This document shows positions 42,312 through 53,600 of a DNA stretch of 64,000 nucleotides, one piece after another; the first letter of the stretch is position 1; each line of letters opens with the position of its first letter. The stretch comes from Vreelandella sulfidaeris. GTDB taxonomy: Bacteria; Pseudomonadota; Gammaproteobacteria; Pseudomonadales; Halomonadaceae. The notes below the pieces were generated by a model. It did not search any database. It was not told the origin of the DNA and saw only the letters and a program-made list of their open reading frames with translations. Location of the stretch: positions 2,170,001 to 2,234,000 of the forward strand of contig AP019514.1 in assembly GCA_007182875.1 (NCBI GenBank). Direction: 5' to 3'. A program made the position numbers and the translations under genes.

Positions 42312-44691
42312 CTAGCCGCGCAGCTCCGCATCCAGCTTGACACGCACTTGTGTCACAATTGAATCAACCAACTGATTGATTTCTTCATCGTTTAGCGTGC
42401 GCGATGGATGCTGCCAGGTCAAGCCCAACGCAATACTCTTATGGCCTTCAGCGACTCCTTTACCCGCATAAACGTCAAATAGCTTAATATCCTGCAGGTA
42501 ATCCCCGCTTGCTCTCTGGCACAATCCAACAATGATTGAACAGGGGTGGCTTCCTTGAGTATAAACGCCAAATCACGACGCACCTCGGGAAAGCGAGATA
42601 GCGGTTCAAAGGCCGGCACACTGCCTTGGCTTAGCATATCCAAGCGCACTTCAAACAACACAGCATCCATTTTCAAACCCAGCGTTGCGCGCACTTGCGG
42701 GTGCAGCGTGCCAATCCAGCCGGCAGGTTCGCCGTTATGCAATAGCTGCGCACTTTGCCCAGGATGAAGCGAGGGGGTGCTCTGCGGGCTCGAACCGCCA
42801 AGAATCGCCTTCGCCGCCCAAGGCGATCACGCTTTCTAGATCACCTTTAAGGTCATAAAAGTCGACGCGGTCTTTTGCGCCACTCCACCCTTCTGCTTCA
42901 CGTGGTCCACATACTAAAGCACCCAGCATCGGCACCTGCGATAACGCATCCAACTCGCCATTAAATACTAGCCCGGTTTCAAATAATCGCACGCGGGTTT
43001 GCTGCCGATTGAGGTTATGCTCCATGGCGCGAATCAGGCCGGGAAATAAGCTTGCGCGCATTACCGATAAATCAGCCGAGATAGGATTGGCAAGCACAGG
43101 CGTCACGGCATCGGGCAACAGCGCCGCTTGCAACTCAGGCGCAACAAAGCTGTAGGTAATCGCCTCCTGGAAGCCACGAGCAACCATCTGCCGCCGTAGT
43201 CGTGCCTGGGTAAGCGTTGCCTCGTCCGCGGAGCGAAGTGCCAAGCGTGCCGCCGGGCGGCGAACCGGCAAATTATTGTAGCCATGGATACGCGCTACTT
43301 CTTCGATGAGATCCTCTTCGATGGCTAGGTCAAAACGCCAGCTTGGCGCGGTGACTGCCCAACCGGCATCCTGCACGCTGACATCAAGCCCTAAGCGCTG
43401 CAAAATGTCTGTCACATCATCGCTATCGAGCGTCTTGGAAAGCGCCTTCTCTAACCGCGCACTGCGCAATAGCATCGAACGCTCTGCGGGCATGTGCTCG
43501 GCACTTTGCGCTTCAACCACTGGCCCAGCTTGGCCGCCGCAAATTTCAATTAAAAGCTGGGTGGCACGCTCGACGGCAACGGGCGTTAACTGCGGGTCGA
43601 CACCGCGCTCAAAGCGATGCGATGCATCGGTATGCAGCCCGTAAGAGCGCGCTTGCCCAGCAATGGCAAGTGGCGTAAAGAACGCTGATTCAAGAAAAAT
43701 AGTCTGGGTATTTACATTAACCCCGGAGTTTCGCCCCCATCACCCCCTGCCATGGCAAGTGGTCCAGAGTGATCGGCGATAACCAGTGTTTCAGGGCGCA
43801 GCGCTACGTCGCTACCATCCAGTAGCGTTAACTTCTCGCCCGGCTTGGCCATGCGAACAACGATGCCTTCTTGCAAGTTGTCACGATCAAAAGCATGTAG
43901 CGGCTGGCCAAGTTCCAGCATGACGTAGTTGGTAATATCCACCACTGGATCAATAGAACGTACGCCACTGCGACGCAACCGCTCTACCATCCAAAGCGGT
44001 GTTTCAGCCTTAACACTCACGCCCTTGATAACACGACCAATATAGCGAGGACACTGCTCAGGTGCTTCAATGCTAACCGTGAAGCTATCCTCAACCTCAG
44101 CAGCCACCGGTTCTATCATTGGCCCGTTAACAGGCAATCGGTTAAGCACACCCACTTCACGGGACAACCCCTTAATGCTAAGGCAGTCACCGCGATTGGG
44201 CGTCAGATCGACTTCAATCGTCATGTCGTTAAGATGCATGAACTCTCTGAAATCAATACCCACTGGCGCCGCTGACGATAGCACCAGAATGCCGGGCGAG
44301 GTCTCTTCTTCAAGCCCCAGTTCGGATGCAGAGCAAATCATGCCGCGCGATTCGACACCACGCAGCTTGGCCTTTTGATTTTAAAGTCACCTGGGAGTAC
44401 ACCACCCACCTGGGCAAAAGGCACTTTCTGACCAATATCGACATTGGGCGCACCGCAAACGACCTGAACAGGCTCACCGGTACCGTCATTAACGGTGCAA
44501 ACATTGAGCTTGTCCGCGTCAGGGTGCTTCTCTTTACTCAGCACCTCAGCCACGACGACACCGCTGAATTCGGCGGCTACCGCTTCAACGGCATCGACTT
44601 CCAAGCCCGCCATGGTGATTTGATCGGCCATTGCCTGCGTTTCAAGCTGCGGCGAAACCCACTCGCGCAGCCACAGTTCTGAAAATTTCAT
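42312..44691 (-). CDS. pheT: Phenylalanine--tRNA ligase beta subunit, frameshifted
   Basis: The large subunit of the alpha2-beta2 synthetase, about 794 residues. It starts [20 protein letters not shown]. The tRNA-binding domain shows [20 protein letters not shown]. The B3/B4 editing domain follows ([40 protein letters not shown]). The B5 region has [14 protein letters not shown], and the C-terminal anticodon fold has [15 protein letters not shown] and [16 protein letters not shown]. Breaks lie near 44375, 43730, 43540, 42780 and 42510; all rejoin family segments. pheS precedes it by 26 bp and ihfA follows. Confidence 0.96.
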
Positions 44692-44717
44692 CGTTGATCC
44701 TGTATTCGGCGGCGGTC

Positions 44718-45736
<1,019 letters not shown>

Positions 45737-45798
45737 CCGTTTCACTCCGAATTAAGCGGTGTCCATCCGTGAAGATGGCGTAGCACGTTGAAGGTGAC

Positions 45799-45833
45799 AA
45801 AAACAGGGGGAAGAGCGGCTGCTCTTCCCCTGT
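45799..45833 (-). terminator. Rho-independent terminator/attenuator before pheS
   Basis: On the minus strand ACAGGGGAAGAGC and GCTCTTCCCCCTGT form a 13-bp stem with one bulge and a four-base AGCC loop, followed by TTTTTG, between rplT and pheS. The position matches the pheST attenuator of enterobacteria. No leader peptide with a run of Phe codons is visible, so the control may differ or it may simply end the infC-rpmI-rplT transcript. Confidence 0.8.
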
Positions 45834-45894
45834 ATGGGTCACTCTTAAATGACCTCAGGCACGTTGCACAGGCAAAAGCCCAGCACAAACTACC

Positions 45895-46248
45895 TTATTG
45901 GGCAGCCTTGGCTTTTTCCACGATGGCAGCAAATGCAGCCTTCTCGTGTACTGCCAAATCGGCCAATACTTTACGGTCGATTTCGATACCGGCTTTCTTG
46001 AGACCGCCAACAAAGCGGCTGTAAGACATACCATTGACGCGTGCACCAGCGTTGATACGCTGGATCCACAGCGCGCGGAACTGGCGCTTACGGTTGCGGC
46101 GGTCACGGTACGCATACTGACCTGCTTTGATAACGGCTTGCTTGGCAACGCGGAAAACGCGCGAACGGGCACCGTAGTAACCTTTAGCAAGTTTCAATAC
46201 TTTTTTATGGCGACGACGCGCTACTACGCCACGTTTAACTCGAGTCAT
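45895..46248 (-). CDS. rplT: 50S ribosomal protein L20
   Basis: An intact 117-residue L20 protein, starting [20 protein letters not shown]. The basic N-terminal extension ([19 protein letters not shown]) threads into the large subunit. It also acts as repressor of its own operon in E. coli. The tail [15 protein letters not shown] is usual. The order infC-rpmI-rplT is the standard one. It ends before a terminator hairpin that precedes pheS. No frameshift, like rpmI, which fits its short length. Confidence 0.98.
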   Translation of the reverse strand: MTRVKRGVVARRRHKKVLKLAKGYYGARSRVFRVAKQAVIKAGQYAYRDRRNRKRQFRALWIQRINAGARVNGMSYSRFVGGLKKAGIEIDRKVLADLAVHEKAAFAAIVEKAKAAQ

Positions 46249-46311
46249 AACACACTCCTGACTTTAAGGCTGAGGCAAAAATTTGTGCGCTCAGAAAAAC
46301 GAAAACCCGAC

Positions 46312-46506
46312 TTATAGATTCGGCAGCATACGCTGGATGAGCGCTTTATCAGACGCGTGGATTTGCTTCATTCCACGCAGTTGACGCTTACGCTTGGTCG
46401 ATTTCTTAGTCAAGATGTGGCTACGGAAAGACTGTTTGTGCTTAAAGCCATTAGCAGTCTTCTTGAAGCGCTTGGCAGCGCCACTGTTGCTTTTGATTTT
46501 CGGCAT
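46312..46506 (-). CDS. rpmI: 50S ribosomal protein L35
   Basis: An intact 64-residue L35, starting [20 protein letters not shown]. Rich in basic residues, with [20 protein letters not shown] and the conserved end [12 protein letters not shown]. It lies between infC and rplT, 63 bp from rplT, as expected. In E. coli translation of rpmI and rplT is controlled by L20 through a pseudoknot upstream of rpmI; I did not find a clear equivalent here. Confidence 0.98.
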   Translation of the reverse strand: MPKIKSNSGAAKRFKKTANGFKHKQSFRSHILTKKSTKRKRQLRGMKQIHASDKALIQRMLPNL

Positions 46507-46588
46507 GAGGAAAACTCCGCTCGATATTTTTTAGAAAACCCAGGGCCGACCACCACTCTCGCAGTGGCCCGTTAACATCGCCGTTGGA

Positions 46589-47127
46589 TCACTTCTTTTC
46601 GGGGCAATAATCATGATCATCTGGCGCCCTTCCATTTTCGGGAAAGACTCTACCGCTCCGATCTCTTCCAGGTCTGCCGCGATCCTTTCCATTAGTTTAC
46701 GACCAATGTCCTGGTGCGCCATTTCACGACCACGGAAGCGCAGTGTGACTTTGCCCTTGTCACCACCTTCCAGAAAGCGCGTCAGGTTCTTAAGCTTGAC
46801 CTGATAATCGCCTTCATCGGTGCCAGGACGGAATTTAACTTCCTTAACCTGGATTTGCTTCTGCTTCTTCTTTTGAGCCGCTTTCTGCTTCTTGGTCTCA
46901 AAAACGAACTTGCCGTAATCCATAATCTTACAGACGATGGGATCGGCATTCGAAATTTGCACGAGGTCCAAGCTTTCAGATTCAGCACGTTCTAGCGCTT
47001 CGGTAGTGGGTACAACACCCAATTGTTCACCGTCGCTACCAATAAGACGTACTTCTTCTTCGACAATTCGCTCGTTCATTGGTGGGCGTTTGTCTGCTGG
47101 ACGCCCTCGCTGGCTGCTTCTCTTGAT
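46589..47127 (-). CDS. infC: Translation initiation factor IF-3, with probable AUC start
   Basis: About 179 residues. It binds the 30S subunit and checks the start codon. The N-terminal domain contains [20 protein letters not shown] and [20 protein letters not shown]. The C-domain has [20 protein letters not shown] and [15 protein letters not shown]. The first ATG (at 47079) would give a short N-terminus; an in-frame ATC at 47125-47127 lies eight bases after AAGGAG and gives a product of normal length. Infrequent codons such as AUU/AUC are typical for infC autoregulation. One A is lost near 46600 after APK; restored end IIAPKKK with stop at 46589. The SD overlaps the thrS stop codon. Confidence 0.9.
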
Positions 47128-47142
47128 CGTTCCGTCTCCTTA
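47125..47142 (-). promoter_or_regulatory. infC ribosome-binding site with ATC initiation codon, overlapping thrS stop
   Basis: On the minus strand TAAGGAG (the thrS stop TAA merged with AAGGAG) is followed after eight bases by ATC AAG AGA, in frame with infC. The next in-frame ATG is 16 codons later and has no ribosome site. Confidence 0.7.
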
Positions 47143-49060
47143 GGCAATTGACGATGTCGCCAGGGCTGCTCTCTCGGCAGTATGGCGTTCAATAAATTCA
47201 TCGATCGTCATTGTACCGAGGTTTTCGCCGCTGCGAGTTCGCACGGCCACTGAGTCAGCTTCGACTTCCTTATCTCCCACCACAAGGAGATAGGGAACTT
47301 TCTGTAACGTATGCTCACGGATTTTAAAGCCGATCTTCTCGTTCCTCAAGTCTGCTTTAACACGCAAGCCACTTTTTTGCAGGCGTTTCTCCAATTCAAC
47401 TGCATATTCACGCTGTGAATCGGTAATTGTCATGACTACTGCCTGCTGTGGGGCAAGCCATAATGGCATAGCGCCCGCATAATGTTCAATCAAGATGCCA
47501 ATGAAACGCTCCATAGAGCCAACGATAGCACGATGCAACATTACCGGTGGCTTCCGCTGGCCTTCTTCGGTCACATACTGGGCGCCAAGACGCTCTGGCA
47601 TCATAAAGTCAACCTGCATGGTACCCACTTGCCATTCGCGCCCTAGGCAATCTTTCATATGATATTCAATCTTGGGACCATAGAAAGCACCTTCGCCAGG
47701 AAGTTCCTGCCATTCCACGCCGCACGTTTTTAACGCACTACGCAGTGCATCTTCCGCTCGATCCCAAACGTCATCGCTGCCAATGCGTTTTTCTGGGCGA
47801 AGCGCTATTTTAATCGCAATATCTTCAAAGCCAAAATCACTGTACACCTTTAGCGCTTGGCGATGAAAATCAGTCACTTCTGGCTCAACTTGAGCTTCCG
47901 TACAAAAACGTGGCCATCGTCTTGAGTAAACGCCCGCACACGCATAATACCGTGTAAAGCCCCTGATGGCTCGTTACGGTGGCATCCACCAAACTCACCA
48001 AAGCGAACAGGCAGTTCGCGATAGCTGCGCAAACCAGAATTAAACACCTGAACATGGCCAGGACAATTCATAGGCTTAAGGGCGTATTCACGTTTTTCAG
48101 ATTCAGTAAAGAACATGCCGTCGGCGTAGTTATCCCAGTGCCCTGACTTCTTCCAAAGCGATACATCCATTATTTGGGGACAGCGAATTTCCTGGTAGCC
48201 GCCCTCTTTATAAACGCCTCGCATATATTGTTCGATCTGCTGCCATAGCGCCCAGCCGTTTGGGTGCCAAAATATCATTCCCGGCGCTTCTTCCTGCATG
48301 TGAAAGAGATCTAATCGGCGTGCCAACTTACGATGATCACGCTTTTCTGCCTCTTCAAGACGCTTAATGTATGCCTTGAGCTGTTTTTTATCGCCCCATG
48401 CAGTTCCGTAGATCCGCGTCAGCATGGTATTAGCAGCGTCACCACGCCAATATGCACCGGCCAATTTAGTAAGCTTAAAGGCTTTTAAGTGTCGGGTGTT
48501 CGGCACGTGCGGTCCACGACACATGTCGGTGTACTCTTCGTGATGATAAAGCCGGATCGTCGCATTATCGGGAATATCGCGAACAATCTCCTGCTTGTAG
48601 GGTTCATCACGGTGCAAAAGGTCAACATTGCCTTGTCACGATCAACGTATTCGCGCACGACGTCGTATTCGCGCTCAATCAATGATTGCATGCGCGCTTC
48701 AATCGCCTCTAGATCCTCCGGCGTGACGGGTTGACCAAATTCGATATCATAATAAAAACCGTCATCAATGACCGGCCCGATCGCCATTTTGGCCTCGGGG
48801 TACATCTGTTTAACCGCATGACCGATTAGGTGAGCGCAGGAGTGACGAATAATGTCCAACCCCTCAGCGTCGCGCGCGGTGATAATAGCCACTTCGGCAT
48901 CTTGCTCGATCAGATCAGCGGCATCCACCAACACACCATCGATTTTCCCAGCGACACAGGCCTTAGCCAAACCAGGGCCAATGGATTCTGCGAGCTGCAT
49001 AATGGTCAGCGGGTCTTCAAACGTTCTTTGACTGCCGTCGGGCAGAGTAACAATAGGCAT
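47140..49060 (-). CDS. thrS: Threonine--tRNA ligase, frameshifted
   Basis: A class II synthetase of about 640 residues. The TGS domain opens the protein ([20 protein letters not shown]), then the editing domain with [20 protein letters not shown] and [20 protein letters not shown]. The zinc and motif 2 segments of the catalytic core are [20 protein letters not shown] and [20 protein letters not shown]. Motif 3 and the anticodon domain close the chain ([40 protein letters not shown]). Breaks lie near 48613 and 47898; each rejoins known segments. Heads the thrS-infC-rpmI-rplT-pheST operon. Confidence 0.97.
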
Positions 49061-49200
49061 TCAGGTTCCTTGAGCGCAGTGGTGATCCATACCAAGGATC
49101 ACATTTCGCTATCAATGGTCTAGGGGCAATGTTCTAGGGGTCTTAGTCTAACAATAAAAAAACAGCGGCAAGACTAGCAGAATTAGTCTCTGCTTAAAAT

Positions 49201-49224
49201 AAAAACGGGAGGCATAGGCCCCCG
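49201..49224 (-). terminator. Terminator of the OmpA-family gene
   Basis: On the minus strand CGGGGGCC-tat-GCCTCCCG followed by TTTTTATTTT lies 68 bp beyond the stop of the OmpA-like gene. Confidence 0.75.
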
Positions 49225-49291
49225 CTTCTTTATGCTGCGATTACTATCACCTCATGTTAGGCAATTAGTAATCTCAAAGTGATAAGTGGAA

Positions 49292-50161
49292 TTATTTCCA
49301 CTCATCCAGTTCAACACGACGGTTCTGGAAGCGACCTTCTTCGGTTTCATTGGTCGCGATCGGGAACTCTTCGCCGTAACCTACTGCTTGCATACGGTCA
49401 GAAGCTACGCCCTGCTCAGCAAGGTAATTAGCAACAGACTGTGCACGCTCTTGTGACAAGTCTTTGTTGTACTCGTCGGAACCGCGTGAATCAGTATGAC
49501 CTTCGATGCTTACGCGCACGTCAGGGTTGTTAACCAGACGCTCAGCAACACCGTCGAGCACGCTCTGTGCAGTTGATGTCAACTGTGCAGAATCAAACTC
49601 AAAGTTAACTTCTTTCAGAATTACGCTGTCTGGGCAACCCAGTGCGTTAACTTCTGCACCTGCTGGGGTGTTCGGGCACTGATCACGGTAATCCGGCACG
49701 CCATCGTTATCGGAGTCAAGCGGGCAACCATTAGCGTTAACTTCAACGCCGGCGGGGGTGCCTGGGCACTGATCACGGTAATCCGGAACGCCGTCACCGT
49801 CAGAGTCTAGCGGGCAACCTTCGGCGTCAACTGCAACACCAGCAGGCACTTCGCCATAGCTCGGGCACTGAGGAGCAACCGGCTCAGGTGTGCGATCCGC
49901 ACACAGTAGGCCGCCGATAGCAGCGCCTGCTGCAGCACCTGTTGCAGCACCGTTCGTTTCATCAGATTCGCCACTGGTGGCATAGCCAATACTGCCGCCG
50001 ATAACACCGCCTGCCAGACCACATACCGCAGGATGCTGATACCAGCTACGGTCGCTACTAGCACTTGATTGGCCGGAAGACTGTGATGCTGAACTAGCAC
50101 AGCCAGAGAGGCCAACTACCAGGGCAGAACCGATTAGCAAGCCAGTCGTTGATTTTTTCAT
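49292..50161 (-). CDS. OmpA-family outer-membrane lipoprotein with glycine zipper and TSP3 calcium-type repeats
   Basis: An intact 289-residue protein; the start MKKSTTGLLIGSALVVG follows AAGGAGTCTTGC. A lipobox LSGC at about residues 19-22 marks a lipoprotein. Next come a glycine-zipper region (GLAGGVIGGSIGYATSG; GAATGAAAGAAIGGLL) and two thrombospondin type-3-like repeats (DSDGDGVPDYRDQCPGTPAG and DSDNDGVPDYRDQCPNTPAG). The C-terminal OmpA domain binds peptidoglycan (VSIEGHTDSRGSDEYNKDLS; ERAQSVANYLAEQG; YGEEFPIATNETEEGRFQNR). The TSP3 linker before an OmpA domain is typical of the OprF branch, but here the N-terminal barrel is replaced by the glycine zipper. Likely a wall-tethering lipoprotein. 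Confidence 0.9.
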   Translation of the reverse strand: MKKSTTGLLIGSALVVGLSGCASSASQSSGQSSASSDRSWYQHPAVCGLAGGVIGGSIGYATSGESDETNGAATGAAAGAAIGGLLCADRTPEPVAPQCPSYGEVPAGVAVDAEGCPLDSDGDGVPDYRDQCPGTPAGVEVNANGCPLDSDNDGVPDYRDQCPNTPAGAEVNALGCPDSVILKEVNFEFDSAQLTSTAQSVLDGVAERLVNNPDVRVSIEGHTDSRGSDEYNKDLSQERAQSVANYLAEQGVASDRMQAVGYGEEFPIATNETEEGRFQNRRVELDEWK

Positions 50162-50469
50162 GCAAGACTCCTTCTTGATCCAATGCTGAAATGGCCATAA
50201 GTGACCAAATCTATCCAATGCTTCTTATTTGCGAGAGCATCCATTTTTCGCCTGTCCTGCATAGCTGGTTAATGTCTAGAAAACCATGTCCCCAGCCGAT
50301 ACAAAACGGTGTGCCTATCATTAACGCTTAAGCGCAAGAAGGCAACAATGCCAACATATCAACTTCTTGCCAATACCGACACCACTCAGCATAGCAAAAC
50401 TACCAAGATGAGCACTAAAAGTTAGCTCGCTATACTTCTTGGCGGTTAAAAACCGCTCAAAATCAATTC
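50162..50469. other. 308-bp intergenic region between the OmpA-like and DUF2489 genes
   Basis: No credible coding frame. An inverted pair GCAAGAAG (50334-50341) and CTTCTTGC (50363-50370) encloses a smaller hairpin GGCA/TGCC, and GCGGTT/AACCGC at 50442-50456 lies past the DUF2489 gene stop. These may be transcript-end structures. No convincing promoter was found, though one for the OmpA-like gene must lie here. Confidence 0.5.
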
Positions 50470-50935
50470 TTAGTGTAGGGCCTTTCCGCCTTCGGCACGC
50501 CATTTTAGCACTGCCCGAGCAGCTTCTAATACAGCTTCACGCATCTCGTTTTCAGCCATTATTCGCTCTTTGTCTTCCTGCATACGCTCACGAGCGGTCA
50601 ATTGCTGACGGGCGGAGTGCGTTTTCGCGCTGAGTGCGGCTATAGTGTTCGGCAAACGCCTTAAATTCAGATCTTTCAGTTAAACTAGGATCAATGATTT
50701 CTAAAAGCACCTTACAACGCCAGGCACCTTCAGTAATATCCACTTGCTCTTGAACCAGTGCACCCGCCACATAATCAAGATTTTCTAAACTGTTTTGTTG
50801 GGCGCGAGCATCCTCATCGCGCCGGAAAGCCTCTCGACGACTCACTTCTTTGCGTAAAGACCATGCGTAGAGGCATAGCCCTATAATTACTGTAATCGCT
50901 ACCGCCAGTAATACCAGCGCTCCTATTGAGTTCAT
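50470..50935 (-). CDS. DUF2489-like membrane-anchored protein of unknown function, frameshifted once
   Basis: About 155 residues, starting MNSIGALVLLAVAITVIIGL after GAGGAG (an upstream ATG four codons earlier lacks a good site). One N-terminal transmembrane helix (about residues 5-25) is followed by a cytoplasmic charged helix-rich domain. VLLEIIDPSLTERSEFKAFA is a conserved-looking segment, and the end reads MREAVLEAARAVLKWRAEGG. A break near 50595 splits it. The composition and order (helix, short linker, soluble helices) match proteins annotated DUF2489 in gammaproteobacteria. I know no function for these. Confidence 0.65.
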
Positions 50936-51065
50936 GAATCTCCTCATTAAGCGTATAAATTACTTGACGAAAATTGTACACCCTTATACCACCATTCGCC
51001 TAATGGCTTCCATATCTGAGCTCTATCTAACTGAAAGTTACTTCTTTCGCCACCTTCTCCCTAGC

Positions 51066-51983
51066 TTACCAAGATAGCGACGTTGCATAGTGATCGAGTA
51101 ATAACGCGCCGAAAACCCCCTAACAGATAACGAATGGAGAACCAAAAGCGCCGATAGGTGCAGTCGAATCCAGCCCGCGCCACACTCGCCAGTTCCAAAC
51201 CATAAAGCGCGCATTTAGACACAACACTACTAAAAAAGTAGAGGGCGCCACTCATCCCAATCATTATTGGCGGTAAGGTGGCCAACACGGTTAACCACCC
51301 ATACAACCAAATTTGCAGCCGTGTAAAGGAACACCATGCGTCACGGGCAGCATTGGAATACCCGCACGTGAATAGTCATCACATTTGTGAATAGCCAGCG
51401 CCCAGAAATGCGGCGGGGTCCAGGCAAAAATAATCAGCATCAGCAGCAGTGGTTCAGGAGAAATTTGCCCTGTAACGGCAACCCAACCCAGCAGTGGAGG
51501 CGCCGCCCCAGCCAGCCCTCCAATGACGATGTTTTGAGGCGTAGCTCGCTTTAAGAAAGCCGTATAAATCAACGCATAACCGATTAAGGATGCAAAGGTC
51601 AACGCAGCGGTTAAAGGGTTAACCTGCCACGCTAACAGCACAACACCAGCGATGGACAGCAACGTTGCCCAGCCAAGCGCGACCACCACGGGCAGCCGCT
51701 TGCTAGCTACTGGACGACGGGAGGTACGCGTCATCACCGCGTCCAGATGCCGGTCGATGACGTGATTAAAAGCAGCCGCACCGCAAGAGGCCAAACCGAT
51801 ACCCAGTAAGCCCATAACCACGTTAGCCAGCGGCGGTAGCCCTGGGGTTGCTAATGCCATACCTACGGCGGTACACACCAACATCACAGCCACTACTTTT
51901 ATTTTGCAGAGGCCAAGTAGCTCCTTCCAGCTCCACGTCAAAGAAGACCGTGCCGTAGGCAGTGTCATTGTTATATTTCGCAT
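51066..51983 (-). CDS. ctaB: Protoheme IX farnesyltransferase (heme O synthase), frameshifted
   Basis: Membrane prenyltransferase of about 305 residues that makes heme O from protoheme, also known as cyoE. It starts MRNITMTLPTARSSLTWSWK. The first aspartate-rich active loop is AAAFNHVIDRHLDAVMTRTS. The second conserved loop is FAWTPPHFWALAIHKCDDYS, then GIPMLPVTHG. The C-terminus is broken by several indels near 51320, 51230, 51160 and 51110; the likely frame ends GALLLDHYATSLSW at 51066. Cotranscribed 15 bp downstream of ctaA, whose product converts heme O to heme A for cytochrome oxidase. Confidence 0.93.
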
Positions 51984-51998
51984 GGTAGCCCTACCTCT

Positions 51999-53048
51999 TC
52001 AGTCAGCGATGACGTTGTTGTAAGCCGTAAAAGAATTCGCCGAATAAGCGCCAGCCTCATGATAACGCCAGCACCACCACGCCCAAACGAGTCCAATCGT
52101 TAACGCAATGGCGCCTGCCGTATGTAGCAATGCCAGCCATAAAGGAAGCCATAGCAGCACATTGGCGATGCCTAAAATAGCCTGGAGAGTGAATAACGAA
52201 ACAACAATCGCTAGTGGTCTTGTAACGTTCTGCCAATGCCAATAACGCCACCAAAGCGCTACTAGCGCAGCTCCCAGCAAGAGAGCGCCTAAGCGGTGCA
52301 CAACCTGAATTGCAGTGCGTGCATCAGCATGCAACTGCCCATGCAGGTAGTTTGGGCCGACGGTTTGGGTAAGATGAAAGCCTTCACTGATGTCCATGGC
52401 GGGCAACCACTGGCCGTTACAGGTTGGGAAACCCTGGCAAGCGATACCGGCATAATTACTTGAGACCCACCCACCAAGCGCCAACTGCGTTACCAACAAA
52501 CACGCAGCAACACCCCACCACAGATTACCTCGTCGCGGTTCGTCTGCTTGGCTTATCACGGAGCGGCGCAAGCGTAAATGCAACCAAAAGAACAGTAACA
52601 ATACGCTCAGCCCACCTAACAGATGGAGGGTAACGACTTGAGGCCATAACTGAAGCGTAACCGTAAAGGCGCCAAAAGCGCCTTGTAATATGATCACCGC
52701 AAGCAGCAGTAAACTTAGCCGCCATGGATAACCGCGGCGATGACGCAATGGCCAACCTAGTGCTACAACGGCCATGACCAAGATTCCCAGTAAGCTGGCA
52801 ATGTAGCGATGAACCATTTCTACCCATGCCTTAAAAGGCTCCAGCGGGACATCGGGATGGCGCAGCGTAGCAAGATCACTGTCAGGAACTAACAGTTTCC
52901 CGTAGCATCCCGGCCAGTCTGGACAGCCTAAACCAGCATCAACCAGACGTGTCCAGGCTCCTACCAACATCACCACCGTGGTAAACACAGTGCCTAATAA
53001 TGTTAACCACACTAGCCACCGCAAGCGGCGATCAAATGAACCGGGCAT
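51999..53048 (-). CDS. ctaA: Heme A synthase (COX15/CtaA)
   Basis: An intact 349-residue protein with eight predicted transmembrane helices. It oxidises heme O to heme A. The start MPGSFDRRLRWLVWLTLLGT is followed by AWTRLVDAGLGCPDWPGCYG, the signature with two cysteines. The first heme-binding histidines are in WVEMVHRYIASLLG and VTLHLLGGLS. The second half is a repeat: GGWVSSNYAGIACQGFPTCN and VVHRLGALLLGAALVALW. WLALLHTAGAIALTIG completes the set. The gene follows the thioredoxin-like gene by about 30 bp and precedes ctaB. Confidence 0.96.
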   Translation of the reverse strand: MPGSFDRRLRWLVWLTLLGTVFTTVVMLVGAWTRLVDAGLGCPDWPGCYGKLLVPDSDLATLRHPDVPLEPFKAWVEMVHRYIASLLGILVMAVVALGWPLRHRRGYPWRLSLLLLAVIILQGAFGAFTVTLQLWPQVVTLHLLGGLSVLLLFFWLHLRLRRSVISQADEPRRGNLWWGVAACLLVTQLALGGWVSSNYAGIACQGFPTCNGQWLPAMDISEGFHLTQTVGPNYLHGQLHADARTAIQVVHRLGALLLGAALVALWWRYWHWQNVTRPLAIVVSLFTLQAILGIANVLLWLPLWLALLHTAGAIALTIGLVWAWWCWRYHEAGAYSANSFTAYNNVIAD

Positions 53049-53080
53049 GGCGTTTCCTTAACATCAGACGTTAGCGCACG

Positions 53081-53594
53081 TTATTGAGGGTTTACTTTAA
53101 ATAAATGCTGGATATCATCGAGCACGAATTTAGTTGCGACTGCTGCGTCAAATGCCAATGCTGGGCGCCCCAGGGGGTCAAGTAACCACACGGCATTTTC
53201 TTCTCGCCAAAAAGGTAACTGTTGCCACTCATTAGTCACCTCTCCAGGGAGGGGGCTCAGAATCCCCACCGATTCGCAATCGCTTTAACCTTGGCGCATC
53301 TCGCCCTAGCGCGCGATGCAGTCGCCATAATTCATCTTTACGTTTCACACACTCTTGGCTGCAATCAAACGCCAATGTCCACTCATTTTGTCCACTTGTG
53401 GTCGGCTTTTTTATTAAAGGCCACTCACTGAGCATAGGTAATTCAAGGTCGATATCACCATGCGCCGTATGGCGGTCAGGAATGCCGATTCGTAACTCTA
53501 CCATTCCCCAGGCGGCAACCACGGGCGCCGCGAATATCATAAAGATAAGTATCAACTTGAGCCGTTGGCGGCGAATGTTTTTGACATCCTTCAT
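53081..53594 (-). CDS. Membrane-anchored cytochrome oxidase-associated thioredoxin-like protein, frameshifted once
   Basis: About 172 residues. The start MKDVKNIRRQRLKLILIFMI is a basic N-terminus followed by one membrane anchor (to about residue 30), so the rest is periplasmic. A CxxxC motif (FDCSQECVKRKDEL) resembles the copper site of SCO-type assembly proteins. The C-terminal WLLDPLGRPALAFDAAVATK and ILDD-like helix resemble the thioredoxin fold end (DPxGRxxL). One indel near 53255 joins the parts. Between SURF1 and ctaA, as in other oxidase loci. A role in copper delivery to the oxidase is inferred from context and the CxxxC motif. Confidence 0.7.
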
Positions 53595-53600
53595 ATTTAC

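Noticed and set aside
45838-45890. A 13-codon frame upstream of pheS considered as a pheM-like leader peptide.
   Set aside because: It holds one Phe codon only and lacks a ribosome site, so it cannot be a typical attenuation leader.
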